In this document: piece after piece, positions 12,766 to 20,388 of the stretch
Layout of the letters: every line of letters begins with the position of its first letter
Position numbering within the stretch: the stretch's first letter is position 1
Assembly: GCF_018224615.1 (NCBI RefSeq)
Contig: NZ_JAGTUK010000003.1
Span: 124,001-188,000, forward strand
Length of the DNA: 64,000 nucleotides
Direction of reading: 5' to 3'
Source: Microbacterium paraoxydans
GTDB taxonomy: Bacteria; Actinomycetota; Actinomycetes; Actinomycetales; Microbacteriaceae
Program-made: the position numbers and the translations under genes
The notes under the pieces: generated by a model
Told to the model about the DNA's origin: nothing
Databases searched by the model: none
Seen by the model: the letters and a program-made list of their open reading frames with translations, nothing else

Positions 12766-14013
12766 TCAGCGGCAGCCGGCTGCGGCGTCGAGGTAGTTCT
12801 GGGGCGGGTAGCCGTAGGCCCACACGCCGTTCGCGTCGTCGGTGAAGCCCATGCTGATGGCCCAGGCGGTCGCCCATTTCTCGATGCTGTCCTGCGTGGA
12901 GGCGTCGTACATCCCCTGGCACTTGACGCTGATCGCGTGGCCCACCTCATGCGCGACGAGCGCCTTGCTCCGTGCCGCCGGCCACTGCTGAGCGACCGAG
13001 TCGGAGAGCTTGATGACGGCACGACCGGGCTCGTCCCACCACCATGTGGTGTAGCCGCCCATGCTGCCGTTCGCCCCGGCGCCGTTGACGGAGGGGGCCC
13101 AGTCGAACTCCAGCAGCACGCCGGGGGCGAGGGAACGGGCGAACGCCTCGACCTCTAGACGTGCGCCGCGGAGAGGGCCGTCCTTCTCGGCCAGTTCCGC
13201 GGCCTCCGTGGCGACGACCTGAGCCGCGGCATCTTGCAGCGAGACGTAGACGGTGGCTGCGGCGTCGTCGATCGCCGTCTCGGCGGTGGCGTCGGCTGCG
13301 GCGTCGCGCAGCGCGATGATCGCGTCGTTGCGGGCGGACACGTGCGCCGCCTCGAAGGCGACCGCCGATTCGCCTGCCGCGGCGAGCACGGAGAGGCCGC
13401 TGTCGGTGACGGCGTCGAGGCCGTCGGAGGCGTCGCTCGACGCGGTCTTCAGAGCGTCGGCGAGCTGCTGCAGTAGCTGCTCGTCGTCGTCGAGCTGAGC
13501 CGTGGTGCCGAAGAGCTCCCAGAACCATGCGGGCTTGTCGCGCGAGGGCGGTTGCTCGGTCGCGACCGTCTTCTCCACCTCTGCGCCGATGCCCTCACCA
13601 TCGGCGACGGCGGCGGTGAGTGCGGCCCACGGCTCGTCGGGGACAGGCAGCGTGGCGCGCCCGGTGTCGAGGATCACGTGGCCGGAGTCGGTGGATTCCA
13701 GCAGCGCCGTGTAGCGATGGTCGACCTCGGACTGGTGCGCGCTGACGGTCCGGGCGGCGGCGTCGACACGAGAGGCGGCGTCGTCGAAGCGGAGGCTCGC
13801 GACGATCTGGGTCGCCACGAGGCCTGCGATCACAGCCACAGCACCGATGACTCCAACGACGAGGGGAGTGCGCGGCCGCCGTCGCCCGGCCGGCCGGCTG
13901 AACGGAGTGAGCGATGGAGCGACCGGAGGCGATGCGCTCGACAGCAGCGCGGGCAGGCCATGCCCGCCGAGTGTCGAACCCGTGGTGGGGGTCGTCCGGG
14001 GGAGGTCGGTCAC
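12766..14013 (-). CDS. Membrane-anchored protein with extracytoplasmic HEVGH zinc-peptidase motif
   Basis: A 415-residue protein of unknown function. The first ~50 residues are Pro/Ser/Arg-rich and cytoplasmic, then comes one transmembrane helix (about 51-75, LVVGVIGAVAVIAGLVATQIV). A long Ala/Asp-rich helical, probably coiled-coil, segment follows (about 78-290). The C-terminal domain has AHEVGHAIS, the zinc-binding HExxH of metallopeptidases, and about 20 residues later IEKWATAWAISMG, where a Glu could be the third ligand in gluzincin style. The protein ends with Cys-Arg and has another Cys soon after HEVGH, so a disulfide outside the membrane is possible. Start is a GTG at 14013. Substrate unknown. 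Confidence 0.65.
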   Translation of the reverse strand: MTDLPRTTPTTGSTLGGHGLPALLSSASPPVAPSLTPFSRPAGRRRPRTPLVVGVIGAVAVIAGLVATQIVASLRFDDAASRVDAAARTVSAHQSEVDHRYTALLESTDSGHVILDTGRATLPVPDEPWAALTAAVADGEGIGAEVEKTVATEQPPSRDKPAWFWELFGTTAQLDDDEQLLQQLADALKTASSDASDGLDAVTDSGLSVLAAAGESAVAFEAAHVSARNDAIIALRDAAADATAETAIDDAAATVYVSLQDAAAQVVATEAAELAEKDGPLRGARLEVEAFARSLAPGVLLEFDWAPSVNGAGANGSMGGYTTWWWDEPGRAVIKLSDSVAQQWPAARSKALVAHEVGHAISVKCQGMYDASTQDSIEKWATAWAISMGFTDDANGVWAYGYPPQNYLDAAAGCR

Positions 14014-14117
14014 GGCGTCACCATCTCACTGGTGCCTTCCATCGGGGGGCGGCGGGCGTCTGCTGTCAGCGTATTGGACGGTGAGCGTGCGGCGAGCACG
14101 ACTGTCAGGATGGGCCC

Positions 14118-14594
14118 ATGGCAACGGTGACGGTGCGGCCGATGACGGCCGACGAGTTCGAGGACTGGATGGATGCGCTGGCTCAGGAGTATGCGCATGA
14201 GCAGGTGACTGCTGGACGGTGGGAGGCGGACGGATCCGTGGAGCGGGCGCGGCTCGAGAACGCTCGGCTGCTGCCGCAGGGGGTGGAGACGCCGCGCATG
14301 CTCGTCCTTTGCGGCCTCGACGCCGGAGGGCGGCGGGTCGGGCGCGCATGGGTCGCTCTCGATCATCCGCGCGGTGCCCCGGGGGTCGCTTTTCTCTACG
14401 ACATCGAGGTGCACGCCGATCGCCGCGGTGAAGGCTTGGGGAGTGGCCTGCTCGCGGCCGTCGAGGAGGCGACTAGGGAAGCGGGCGCCGCAGCGCTCGA
14501 ACTCAACGTCTTCGGCGGCAACCGCCGGGCGATCGGGATGTACGAGCGGGCCGGGTACGACGTGGTCACGCAGCAGATGCGCAAGCACCTGTGA
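14118..14594 (+). CDS. GNAT family N-acetyltransferase
   Basis: A 158-residue acyl-CoA-dependent acyltransferase of the GNAT fold. The acetyl-CoA pyrophosphate loop is visible as RRGEGLGSGLL (about 104-114), preceded by the beta-strand LYDIEVHADRRG and followed by ALELNVFGGNRRAIGMYERAGY, the usual motif B. Substrate cannot be told. The ATG lies six bases after a CAGGAT hexamer, consistent with a leaderless transcript; no Shine-Dalgarno sequence is present. It stands alone between a divergent membrane protein and tRNA-Gly. Confidence 0.85.
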   Translation: MATVTVRPMTADEFEDWMDALAQEYAHEQVTAGRWEADGSVERARLENARLLPQGVETPRMLVLCGLDAGGRRVGRAWVALDHPRGAPGVAFLYDIEVHADRRGEGLGSGLLAAVEEATREAGAAALELNVFGGNRRAIGMYERAGYDVVTQQMRKHL

Positions 14595-14613
14595 GGGTGA
14601 GCGCGAGAGGAAG

Positions 14614-14687
14614 TGGAGGGGGTGACGGGAATCGAACCCGCGCAATCAGTTTGGAAGACTGAGACTCTACCATTGAGCTACACCCCC
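14614..14687 (-). tRNA. tRNA-Gly (anticodon TCC)
   Basis: Seven-base acceptor stem GGGGGTG with CACCCCC, a GGTTCGATTC T arm, and an anticodon loop CTTCCAA giving anticodon TCC (plus-strand 14653-14655). Discriminator base is U and the CCA end is encoded (14614-14616). A TATGAT -10 on the minus strand lies at 14712-14717. Confidence 0.95.
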
Positions 14688-14711
14688 GGAACCGGAGTCC
14701 GGACTCCCACG

Positions 14712-14751
14712 ATCATAGCGGACGGTCCGGCATGCTTCGGTCCGTTAGACT
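14712..14751. promoter_or_regulatory. Divergent tRNA promoter region (-10 elements)
   Basis: Between the two divergent tRNA genes, the minus strand carries TATGAT (14712-14717), placed to serve tRNA-Gly, and the plus strand carries TAGACT (14746-14751), placed to serve tRNA-Pro. No convincing -35 pair was recognised. Confidence 0.45.
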
Positions 14752-14781
14752 CGGTGGGGCTGAATCTGCGTGCGGATTCCC

Positions 14782-14855
14782 CGGGGCGTAGCTCAGCTTG
14801 GTAGAGCGCCCGCTTTGGGAGCGGGAGGTCGCAGGTTCAACTCCTGTCGCCCCGA
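14782..14855 (+). tRNA. tRNA-Pro (anticodon TGG)
   Basis: Acceptor stem CGGGGCG with CGCCCCG, anticodon stem CCCGC/GCGGG around loop TTTGGGA (anticodon TGG at 14816-14818), T arm with GGTTCAACTCC, discriminator A. CCA is not encoded (CTC follows), unlike the neighbouring tRNA-Gly. Confidence 0.95.
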
Positions 14856-14916
14856 CTCAGACCCCTCGACTTTTCAGCCGCGTCCCCCGCGGAAACCACA
14901 AGGAGAACACACCAGC

Positions 14917-16380
14917 ATGGCGAACAGCACCGTCGAGAAGCTGACCCCGACCCGGGTCAAGCTCAGCATCACGGTCACCCCGGAAGACCTCAAGCCCAGC
15001 ATCGCTCACGCCTACGAGCACATCGCGCAGGACGTGCAGATCCCCGGCTTCCGCAAGGGCAAGGTTCCCGCGCCGATCATCGACCAGCGCATCGGCCGCG
15101 GCGCGGTCATCGAGCACGCCGTCAACGAGGGCCTCGACAAGTTCTTCCGCGAGGCCACCACTGAGCACAAGCTCCGCATCGTCGGGCGTCCCGCCGCCGA
15201 GATCACGCAGTGGCCGAACGAGAAGGACTTCTCGGGCGATCTGCTCGTGGACATCGAGGTCGACGTGCGGCCCGAGATCGAACTGCCCGACTACGCCGGC
15301 ATCACGCTGACGGTCGACGCGGTCGAGGCCGATGAGGCTGCGCTCGACGCCGAGCTCGAGAACATGCGCGCCCGCTTCGGTACCCTCATCCCGGTCGACC
15401 GTCCCGCCGCCAAGGGCGACTTCGTCGAGCTCGACCTGGTCGCCACGATCGACGGCGCCGAGATCGACCGCGCCGAGGGCGTCTCGTACGAGATCGGCTC
15501 CGGCGAGCTGCTCGAGGGCATCGACGACGCCGTCGAGTCGCTCACCGCCGGTGAGGACACGACGTTCCGTTCCGCGCTCATCGGTGGCGACCACGCCGGC
15601 AAGGAGGCGGAGGTCTCCGTCACGGTGAAGGCCGTCAAGGAGCGGGAGCTTCCTGAGGCCGACGACGAGTTCGCTCAGATCGCGAGCGAGTTCGACACGA
15701 TCGCCGAGCTTCGCGCGAGCCTCGCCGAGCGCGTGGCGCAGCAGGGCGTGTTCACGCAGGGGTCGGCGGCGCGCGACAAGCTCGTCGAGACGCTGCTCGA
15801 GCAGATCGAGATCCCGGTGCCGCCGCAGCTCATCGAAGATGAGGTGCACAACCACCTCGAGGGCGAGGGTCGTCTGGAGGACGACGTGCACCGCGCCGAG
15901 GTGACCGAGGCGAGCGAGAAGCAGTTCCGCACGCAGGTGCTGCTCGACACGATTGCGGAGCAGGCCGACGTGCAGGTCTCGCAGGAGGAGCTCTCGCAGT
16001 ACCTCATCCAGTCTGCCGCGCAGTACGGCATGGCTCCGCAGGAGTTCGTCGAGGCACTGCAGTCCTCGAACCAGCTGCCCGCGCTCGTCGGTGAGGTCGC
16101 CCGCAACAAGGCGCTCGCGATTGCGCTCGGCAAGGTCAAGGTCGTCGACACCAACGGCAAGCCCGTGGACCTGTCCGACTTCGTCGTGACCGACGACGAG
16201 AGCACCGCGGCGGAGGAGGCTGAGGCGGAGGACAAGCCCGCCGAGAAGGCTCCCGCCAAGAAGGCCGCCGCGAAGAAGGCGCCCGCGAAGAAGGACGCTG
16301 ACGCGGAGGAGAAGCCCGCCGCCAAGAAGCCGGCCGCCAAGAAGGCTCCGGCCAAGAAGGCTGCCGACAAGGGCGAGTGA
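14917..16380 (+). CDS. tig: Trigger factor (ribosome-associated chaperone, PPIase)
   Basis: A 487-residue chaperone that meets nascent chains at the ribosome exit. The ribosome-binding signature [12 protein letters not shown] lies near residues 44-55, the FKBP-like PPIase domain at about 155-240 ([20 protein letters not shown]), and the C-terminal chaperone arms up to about 430. The last ~65 residues are a low-complexity Glu/Ala/Lys tail ending in repeated PAKKA units, reminiscent of histone H1-like tails and often seen in Microbacteriaceae. I use the ATG at 14917, preceded by AGGAG; an in-frame upstream extension would run through the tRNA. A perfect intrinsic terminator follows, so it is monocistronic. 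Confidence 0.95.
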   Translation: MANSTVEKLTPTRVKLSITVTPEDLKPSIAHAYEHIAQDVQIPGFRKGKVPAPIIDQRIGRGAVIEHAVNEGLDKFFREATTEHKLRIVGRPAAEITQWPNEKDFSGDLLVDIEVDVRPEIELPDYAGITLTVDAVEADEAALDAELENMRARFGTLIPVDRPAAKGDFVELDLVATIDGAEIDRAEGVSYEIGSGELLEGIDDAVESLTAGEDTTFRSALIGGDHAGKEAEVSVTVKAVKERELPEADDEFAQIASEFDTIAELRASLAERVAQQGVFTQGSAARDKLVETLLEQIEIPVPPQLIEDEVHNHLEGEGRLEDDVHRAEVTEASEKQFRTQVLLDTIAEQADVQVSQEELSQYLIQSAAQYGMAPQEFVEALQSSNQLPALVGEVARNKALAIALGKVKVVDTNGKPVDLSDFVVTDDESTAAEEAEAEDKPAEKAPAKKAAAKKAPAKKDADAEEKPAAKKPAAKKAPAKKAADKGE

Positions 16381-16393
16381 TCGCGCGAACGTG

Positions 16394-16426
16394 AAGAGGG
16401 CGGATGCTGCGGCATCCGCCCTCTTT
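16394..16426 (+). terminator. Intrinsic terminator after tig
   Basis: A perfect 14-bp stem (AAGAGGGCGGATGC and complement) with loop TGCG and trailing T residues. Confidence 0.88.
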
Positions 16427-16446
16427 CGTATCGAGGAGGAGAACGC

Positions 16447-16941
16447 ATGAGTTCATGGGAGGACCGGGTCGACCAGGTGTGGGCCGACGCGACCGGTGAG
16501 GAAGTGGGCGACGAGACGATCGCGAGGATCGACGCTCTGGCCGCGGAGCGGGGACCGGACGATGCGCGGGCGGAGTTCGAGCGCGCCGGCGCTCGCGACT
16601 CGGCAGGTCGTCCGGCCGAGGCCGTCGAGCTGTATCGTCGAGCACTCGCGCTCGGGCTCGACGAGGAGCATCGGCCGCAGTGCGTGATCCAGTTGGCGAG
16701 CTCCCTCCGCAATCTCGGCGCATACGACGAGGCGCTCGACGTGATCCGCGCGGAGGCGGAGGTCTCCGCGGACGGCCCGTATCGCGACGCCGTCGCTGCC
16801 GTGCACGCGCTGGTCCTGGCAAGCGCCGGCCGTCCGCATGAGGGGCTCTCCGTGGCCCTGCTCGCGTTGGTTCCTCACCTCCCGCGCTACCACCGGTCGA
16901 TGACCGCGTATGCCCACGAGATCGCGCAGCGCGACACCTGA
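16447..16941 (+). CDS. TPR-like helical repeat protein
   Basis: A 164-residue soluble alpha-helical protein. Two to three tetratricopeptide-like helix pairs are visible: ARAEFERAGARDSAGRPAEA / VELYRRALALGL (about 40-70), CVIQLASSLRNLGAYDEALD (about 78-97) and AVAAVHALVLASAGRPHEGL (about 115-134). Spacing and the G-x-x-x-E-A-x-x-x-Y/L pattern fit the TPR_5-type family common in actinobacteria. No catalytic motif. ATG at 16447 with GAGGAGG eight bases upstream. Role unknown; it lies between tig and the clpP genes. Confidence 0.7.
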   Translation: MSSWEDRVDQVWADATGEEVGDETIARIDALAAERGPDDARAEFERAGARDSAGRPAEAVELYRRALALGLDEEHRPQCVIQLASSLRNLGAYDEALDVIRAEAEVSADGPYRDAVAAVHALVLASAGRPHEGLSVALLALVPHLPRYHRSMTAYAHEIAQRDT

Positions 16942-16984
16942 TATGCCGACGGCGAACACGACCTGAGTGCCGCGTTGACGCCGG

Positions 16985-16990
16985 TAGATT
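16985..16990 (+). promoter_or_regulatory. Candidate -10 of clpP1-clpP2
   Basis: TAGATT about 32 bases before the clpP1 ATG would start transcription near 16997. No -35 or ClgR operator was confidently recognised. Confidence 0.35.
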
Positions 16991-17022
16991 CGAATCACTG
17001 AAACACGGAAGCAGGAGCTGAC

Positions 17023-17610
17023 ATGGCTGAACCCCTCGTCGCGACAAGCGTCTTCGACAGGTTGCTGAAGGACCGCATCATCTGGCTCGGCTCGGAGGTG
17101 CGAGACGAGAACGCCAATGAGATTTGCGCGAAGATCCTCCTTCTCGCCGCCGAAGACTCCGAGAAGGACATCTACCTCTACATCAACTCGCCCGGTGGCT
17201 CGATCACCGCGGGCATGGCGATCTACGACACGATGCAGTTCGTGCCGAACGACATCGTCACGGTCGGTATCGGCATGGCGGCCTCGATGGGCCAGCTGCT
17301 GCTGACCAGCGGCACCAAGGGCAAGCGCTACATCACCCCCAACGCCCGCGTGCTGCTGCACCAGCCGCACGGTGGCTTCGGTGGCACCGCGAGCGACATC
17401 CAGACCCAGGCGCAGCTCATCCTGTCGATGAAGCGGCGCCTCGCAGAGATCACGGCGGCGCAGACCGGGAAGCCGGTCGAGCAGATCAACGCCGACGGTG
17501 ACCGCGACCGCTGGTTCACGGCGGAGGAGGCCCTCGAGTACGGCTTCGTCGACCACATCCGCGAGCACGCCAGCGACGTCACCGGTGGCGGCGGCACGGG
17601 CGCCGAGTAA
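17023..17610 (+). CDS. clpP1: ATP-dependent Clp protease proteolytic subunit 1
   Basis: A 195-residue serine protease subunit of the Clp barrel. The catalytic triad by alignment to E. coli ClpP is Ser88 (GMAASMGQ), His113 (LLHQPHGG) and Asp162 (DGDRDRW). The [20 protein letters not shown] strand is nearly identical to other ClpP. ATG after GCAGGAGCTGAC. Actinobacterial Clp protease is normally a mixed ClpP1P2 complex, and the partner gene follows after 17 bases. Confidence 0.96.
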   Translation: MAEPLVATSVFDRLLKDRIIWLGSEVRDENANEICAKILLLAAEDSEKDIYLYINSPGGSITAGMAIYDTMQFVPNDIVTVGIGMAASMGQLLLTSGTKGKRYITPNARVLLHQPHGGFGGTASDIQTQAQLILSMKRRLAEITAAQTGKPVEQINADGDRDRWFTAEEALEYGFVDHIREHASDVTGGGGTGAE

Positions 17611-17627
17611 GGATGCGAGAGGACACC

Positions 17628-18269
17628 ATGTACACACCCACGTTCCAGTCCGCCGGAAACCTGCCGTCCAGCCGCTATGTGCTCCCGCAGTTCGAGGAGC
17701 GCACGGCCTACGGCTTCAAGCGTCAGGACCCGTACAACAAGCTGTTCGAGGATCGCGTGATCTTCCTCGGCGTGCAGGTCGACGACGCGTCCGCCGACGA
17801 CGTGATGGCGCAGCTGCTCGTCCTGGAGAGCCAGGACTCCGAGCGTGACATCACGATGTACATCAACTCGCCCGGTGGCTCGTTCACCGCGATGACGGCG
17901 ATCTACGACACGATGCAGTACGTCGCGCCGCAGATTCAGACCGTGGTGCTGGGCCAGGCGGCCTCGGCGGCGTCGGTGCTGCTCGCCGCGGGTGCGCCCG
18001 GCAAGCGGCTGGCTCTGCCGAACGCCCGCGTGCTGATGCACCAGCCGGCGATGGGTGAGGCCGGTCACGGTCAGGCGTCGGACATCGAGATCCAGGCCGC
18101 GGAGATCCTCCGTATGCGTACGTGGCTCGAGGAGACCATGGCGCGCCACACGGGCAAGCCGGTGGAGCAGGTGAACCGCGACATCGACCGCGACAAGATC
18201 CTCTCGGCCAACGAGGCCCTGGAGTACGGCATCGTCGACCAGGTGCTCACGTCGCGCAAGCGCGCGTAG
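17628..18269 (+). CDS. clpP2: ATP-dependent Clp protease proteolytic subunit 2
   Basis: A 213-residue partner of ClpP1. Catalytic triad Ser113 (GQAASAAS), His138 (VLMHQP) and Asp189 (DIDRDKI). The N-terminal ~30 residues before YNKLFEDRVIFLG are longer than in ClpP1, as in other actinobacterial ClpP2. I choose the ATG at 17628 because GAGAGGA lies four bases upstream; the in-frame ATG at 17613 is only two bases after the clpP1 stop and lacks a site. A UUCG-capped terminator follows. Confidence 0.94.
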   Translation: MYTPTFQSAGNLPSSRYVLPQFEERTAYGFKRQDPYNKLFEDRVIFLGVQVDDASADDVMAQLLVLESQDSERDITMYINSPGGSFTAMTAIYDTMQYVAPQIQTVVLGQAASAASVLLAAGAPGKRLALPNARVLMHQPAMGEAGHGQASDIEIQAAEILRMRTWLEETMARHTGKPVEQVNRDIDRDKILSANEALEYGIVDQVLTSRKRA

Positions 18270-18282
18270 TCGCACCGCTTCG

Positions 18283-18315
18283 AAAGGGCGCCCGTCTTCG
18301 GACGGGCGCCCTTTT
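18283..18315 (+). terminator. Intrinsic terminator after clpP2 with TTCG tetraloop
   Basis: A perfect 14-bp stem (AAAGGGCGCCCGTC and complement), the very stable loop TTCG, then TTTTCTC. Confidence 0.9.
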
Positions 18316-18343
18316 CTCGTACCCGGCGGATGCGCGGTCGGAC

Positions 18344-18378
18344 GAGCACTGCGTGCGCATATGAGCAGATGCGTGCGC
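18344..18378 (+). promoter_or_regulatory. Direct-repeat operator candidate upstream of the deo operon
   Basis: Two copies of GAGCA..TGCGTGCGC lie in tandem (18344-18358 and 18363-18378), about two helical turns apart and roughly 45-80 bases before the regulator gene. SorC/DeoR-type regulators bind as tetramers to paired sites near their own operons, so this is a candidate binding region. A -10-like TACCCT occurs at 18396-18401. Confidence 0.4.
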
Positions 18379-18421
18379 GAACGCTGAATCCGGCCTACCC
18401 TGGAGAGGGAAGGAGGATGCC

Positions 18422-19357
18422 GTGGAAGAAGACCTGCTGATGGTGCGCGTAGCCGAGCTGTACTACGACGAGGACAAGACGCAGGACGAGATCGGCGGAC
18501 TCCTCAAGATCTCCCGATGGAAGGTCGGACGACTGCTCACGCAGGCCCGTGAGCGCGGGATCGTGCGGATCGAGATCGTGCACCCGCGCGCCCGGCGCCT
18601 CGGTCTCGAGCGCGAACTGGTCGAGCGCTTCGGGCTCAAGGATGCGGTGGTGGTGCCGGCGCCGGAGGGCGACGACGGCACGCTCGAACGCGTGGCGCAG
18701 GCCGCCGCCGACTTCCTGACCGCGATGCGCCCCGTGCCCCGCACGCTCGGCGTCAGCTGGGGCAAGACCCTGCGTGCGGTGGCCGAGGCGCTGCCCGACG
18801 GCTGGGCCAACGGCGTGACGGTCGTGCAGCTCAACGGTGGCGTGAGCCTGAACCGCCGCTCGGGAGGCGCCGCAGGGCTCGCGGTGACGATCGCCCAGCG
18901 GGCGTCCGGACAGGTGTCGCTGCTGCCGAGCCCCGCGATCCTCGAGCACGTGGAGACCAAGCGGGCGATCGAGGGCGACCGCACCGTGGCGGCCGTGCTC
19001 GAAGAGGCTGCGCAGGCCCAGGCGTTCCTGTTCACCGCGGGACCGTGCGACGCGTCCTCCGCCCACGTCGAGAACGGGTACCTCAGCGCCGACGACGTCG
19101 AGGAGCTCGCACGCCGCGGCGCCGTCGGCGACGTCCTCGGCCGCTACGTCGACGCGGAGGGCAACATCGTCGACCCGCAGCTGGACGCCCGCACCGTCGG
19201 CGTCTCTCTCGACCGCCTGCGAGGTGCCGACAGAGCCGTCTTCGTGACCGCGGGACCCGCGAAGCACGACATCGCCCGAACCGTGGTGACCAGCAGGCTG
19301 TGCAGCGTGCTGGTCACCGACGAGACCACAGCACGAGCATTGTTGGAGGAACAATGA
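18422..19357 (+). CDS. SorC-family (B. subtilis DeoR-type) sugar-responsive regulator
   Basis: A 311-residue transcription factor with an N-terminal helix-turn-helix (about 5-55, TQDEIGGLLKISRWKVGRLL) and a C-terminal SorC sugar-phosphate-binding domain (GVSWGKTLRAVAEALP, LNGGVSLN, and the late LARRGAVGDVLGRYVDAEGN). Such proteins sense deoxyribose 5-phosphate or related sugar phosphates and control deoxyribonucleoside catabolism. It overlaps deoC by four bases (ATGA), which makes it the likely local regulator. GTG start preceded by AAGGAGG. Confidence 0.88.
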   Translation: MEEDLLMVRVAELYYDEDKTQDEIGGLLKISRWKVGRLLTQARERGIVRIEIVHPRARRLGLERELVERFGLKDAVVVPAPEGDDGTLERVAQAAADFLTAMRPVPRTLGVSWGKTLRAVAEALPDGWANGVTVVQLNGGVSLNRRSGGAAGLAVTIAQRASGQVSLLPSPAILEHVETKRAIEGDRTVAAVLEEAAQAQAFLFTAGPCDASSAHVENGYLSADDVEELARRGAVGDVLGRYVDAEGNIVDPQLDARTVGVSLDRLRGADRAVFVTAGPAKHDIARTVVTSRLCSVLVTDETTARALLEEQ

Positions 19358-20355
19358 CCACGACAGAACTCAGCCGCAGGACGGCGGTGGACGTCCTCGG
19401 CGGAGAGCCGGACGACGCCACGCTGCGCCGCTTCCTGCACGGGCTCCCCGGCGTCGATGCGGTCGGGCTGGAGCAGCGAGCGGCCGGCCTCGGCACGCGC
19501 TCCATCAAGACAACGTCGAAGGCGTGGGCCCTCGACACGATCATCAAGCTGATCGACCTGACGACACTGGAGGGCGCCGACACCCCCGGCAAGGTGCGCT
19601 CGCTCGTCGCCAAGGCGAAGACGCCGGATGCCGCCGACCCGTCCACGCCGCGCGTGGCCGCGGTGTGCGTGTACGGCGACATGGTCGCGGGTGCCGTCGA
19701 GGCGCTCGGCAGCCTGCACGGCGACCCCGACGACGGGCTCATCTCCGTCGCGGCCGTGGCCACGGCATTCCCCAGCGGGCGCTCGTCGCTTGCGATCAAG
19801 CTCGCCGACACGGCTGAGGCCGTCGCCGCCGGTGCCGACGAGATCGACATGGTGATCGATCGCGGTGCCTTCCTCTCCGGCCGCTACGGTCTGGTGTTCG
19901 ACCAGATCGCCCAGGTCAAGGAGGCGTGCCGGCGCGAGGACGGCTCGTATGCGTCCCTCAAGGTGATCCTGGAGACGGGCGAGCTGAACACCTACGACAA
20001 CATCAAGCGCGCATCGTGGCTCGGGATCCTGGCGGGCGGCGACTTCATCAAGACCTCGACCGGCAAGGTGCAGCCCGCGGCGACGCTGCCCACCACGCTG
20101 CTCATGCTGGAGACCGTGCGCGACTGGTACCGCGGCACCGGCGAGCGCATCGGCGTGAAGCCGGCCGGCGGCATCCGCTCCTCCAAGGACGCGGTCAAGT
20201 ACCTCGTCACCGTGGCCGAGACCGTGGGGGAGGAGTGGCTGCAGCCGCACCTGTTCCGGTTCGGTGCCTCCAGCCTCCTCAACGACGTGCTCCTGCAGCG
20301 GCAGAAGCTCGGCTCCGGCCACTACTCGGGCCCCGACTACGTCACGATCGACTGA
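19354..20355 (+). CDS. deoC: Deoxyribose-phosphate aldolase
   Basis: A 333-residue class I aldolase splitting 2-deoxyribose 5-phosphate to acetaldehyde and glyceraldehyde 3-phosphate. The Schiff-base lysine is Lys233 in GGDFIKTSTGK; the proton-relay residues lie in ADEIDMVIDRG and VKPAGGIRS. The protein is longer than the ~220-residue E. coli-like short forms because of an N-terminal extension of ~60 residues, as in the long DeoC subgroup. It overlaps the regulator upstream; aldehyde dehydrogenase genes that can use the acetaldehyde follow. Confidence 0.94.
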   Translation: MTTTELSRRTAVDVLGGEPDDATLRRFLHGLPGVDAVGLEQRAAGLGTRSIKTTSKAWALDTIIKLIDLTTLEGADTPGKVRSLVAKAKTPDAADPSTPRVAAVCVYGDMVAGAVEALGSLHGDPDDGLISVAAVATAFPSGRSSLAIKLADTAEAVAAGADEIDMVIDRGAFLSGRYGLVFDQIAQVKEACRREDGSYASLKVILETGELNTYDNIKRASWLGILAGGDFIKTSTGKVQPAATLPTTLLMLETVRDWYRGTGERIGVKPAGGIRSSKDAVKYLVTVAETVGEEWLQPHLFRFGASSLLNDVLLQRQKLGSGHYSGPDYVTID

Positions 20356-20388
20356 TGCTTCGGCATGCTCAGCAACCAAGGAACTGAT

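Noticed and set aside
14613..14804. 63-residue frame reading VTGIEPAQSV...
   Set aside because: This is the well-known spurious peptide produced by translating the complement of a tRNA gene; it overlaps tRNA-Gly.
16942..17022. ClgR operator upstream of clpP1
   Set aside because: GCGTTGACGC is seen, but it does not match the known ClgR consensus well enough to call.
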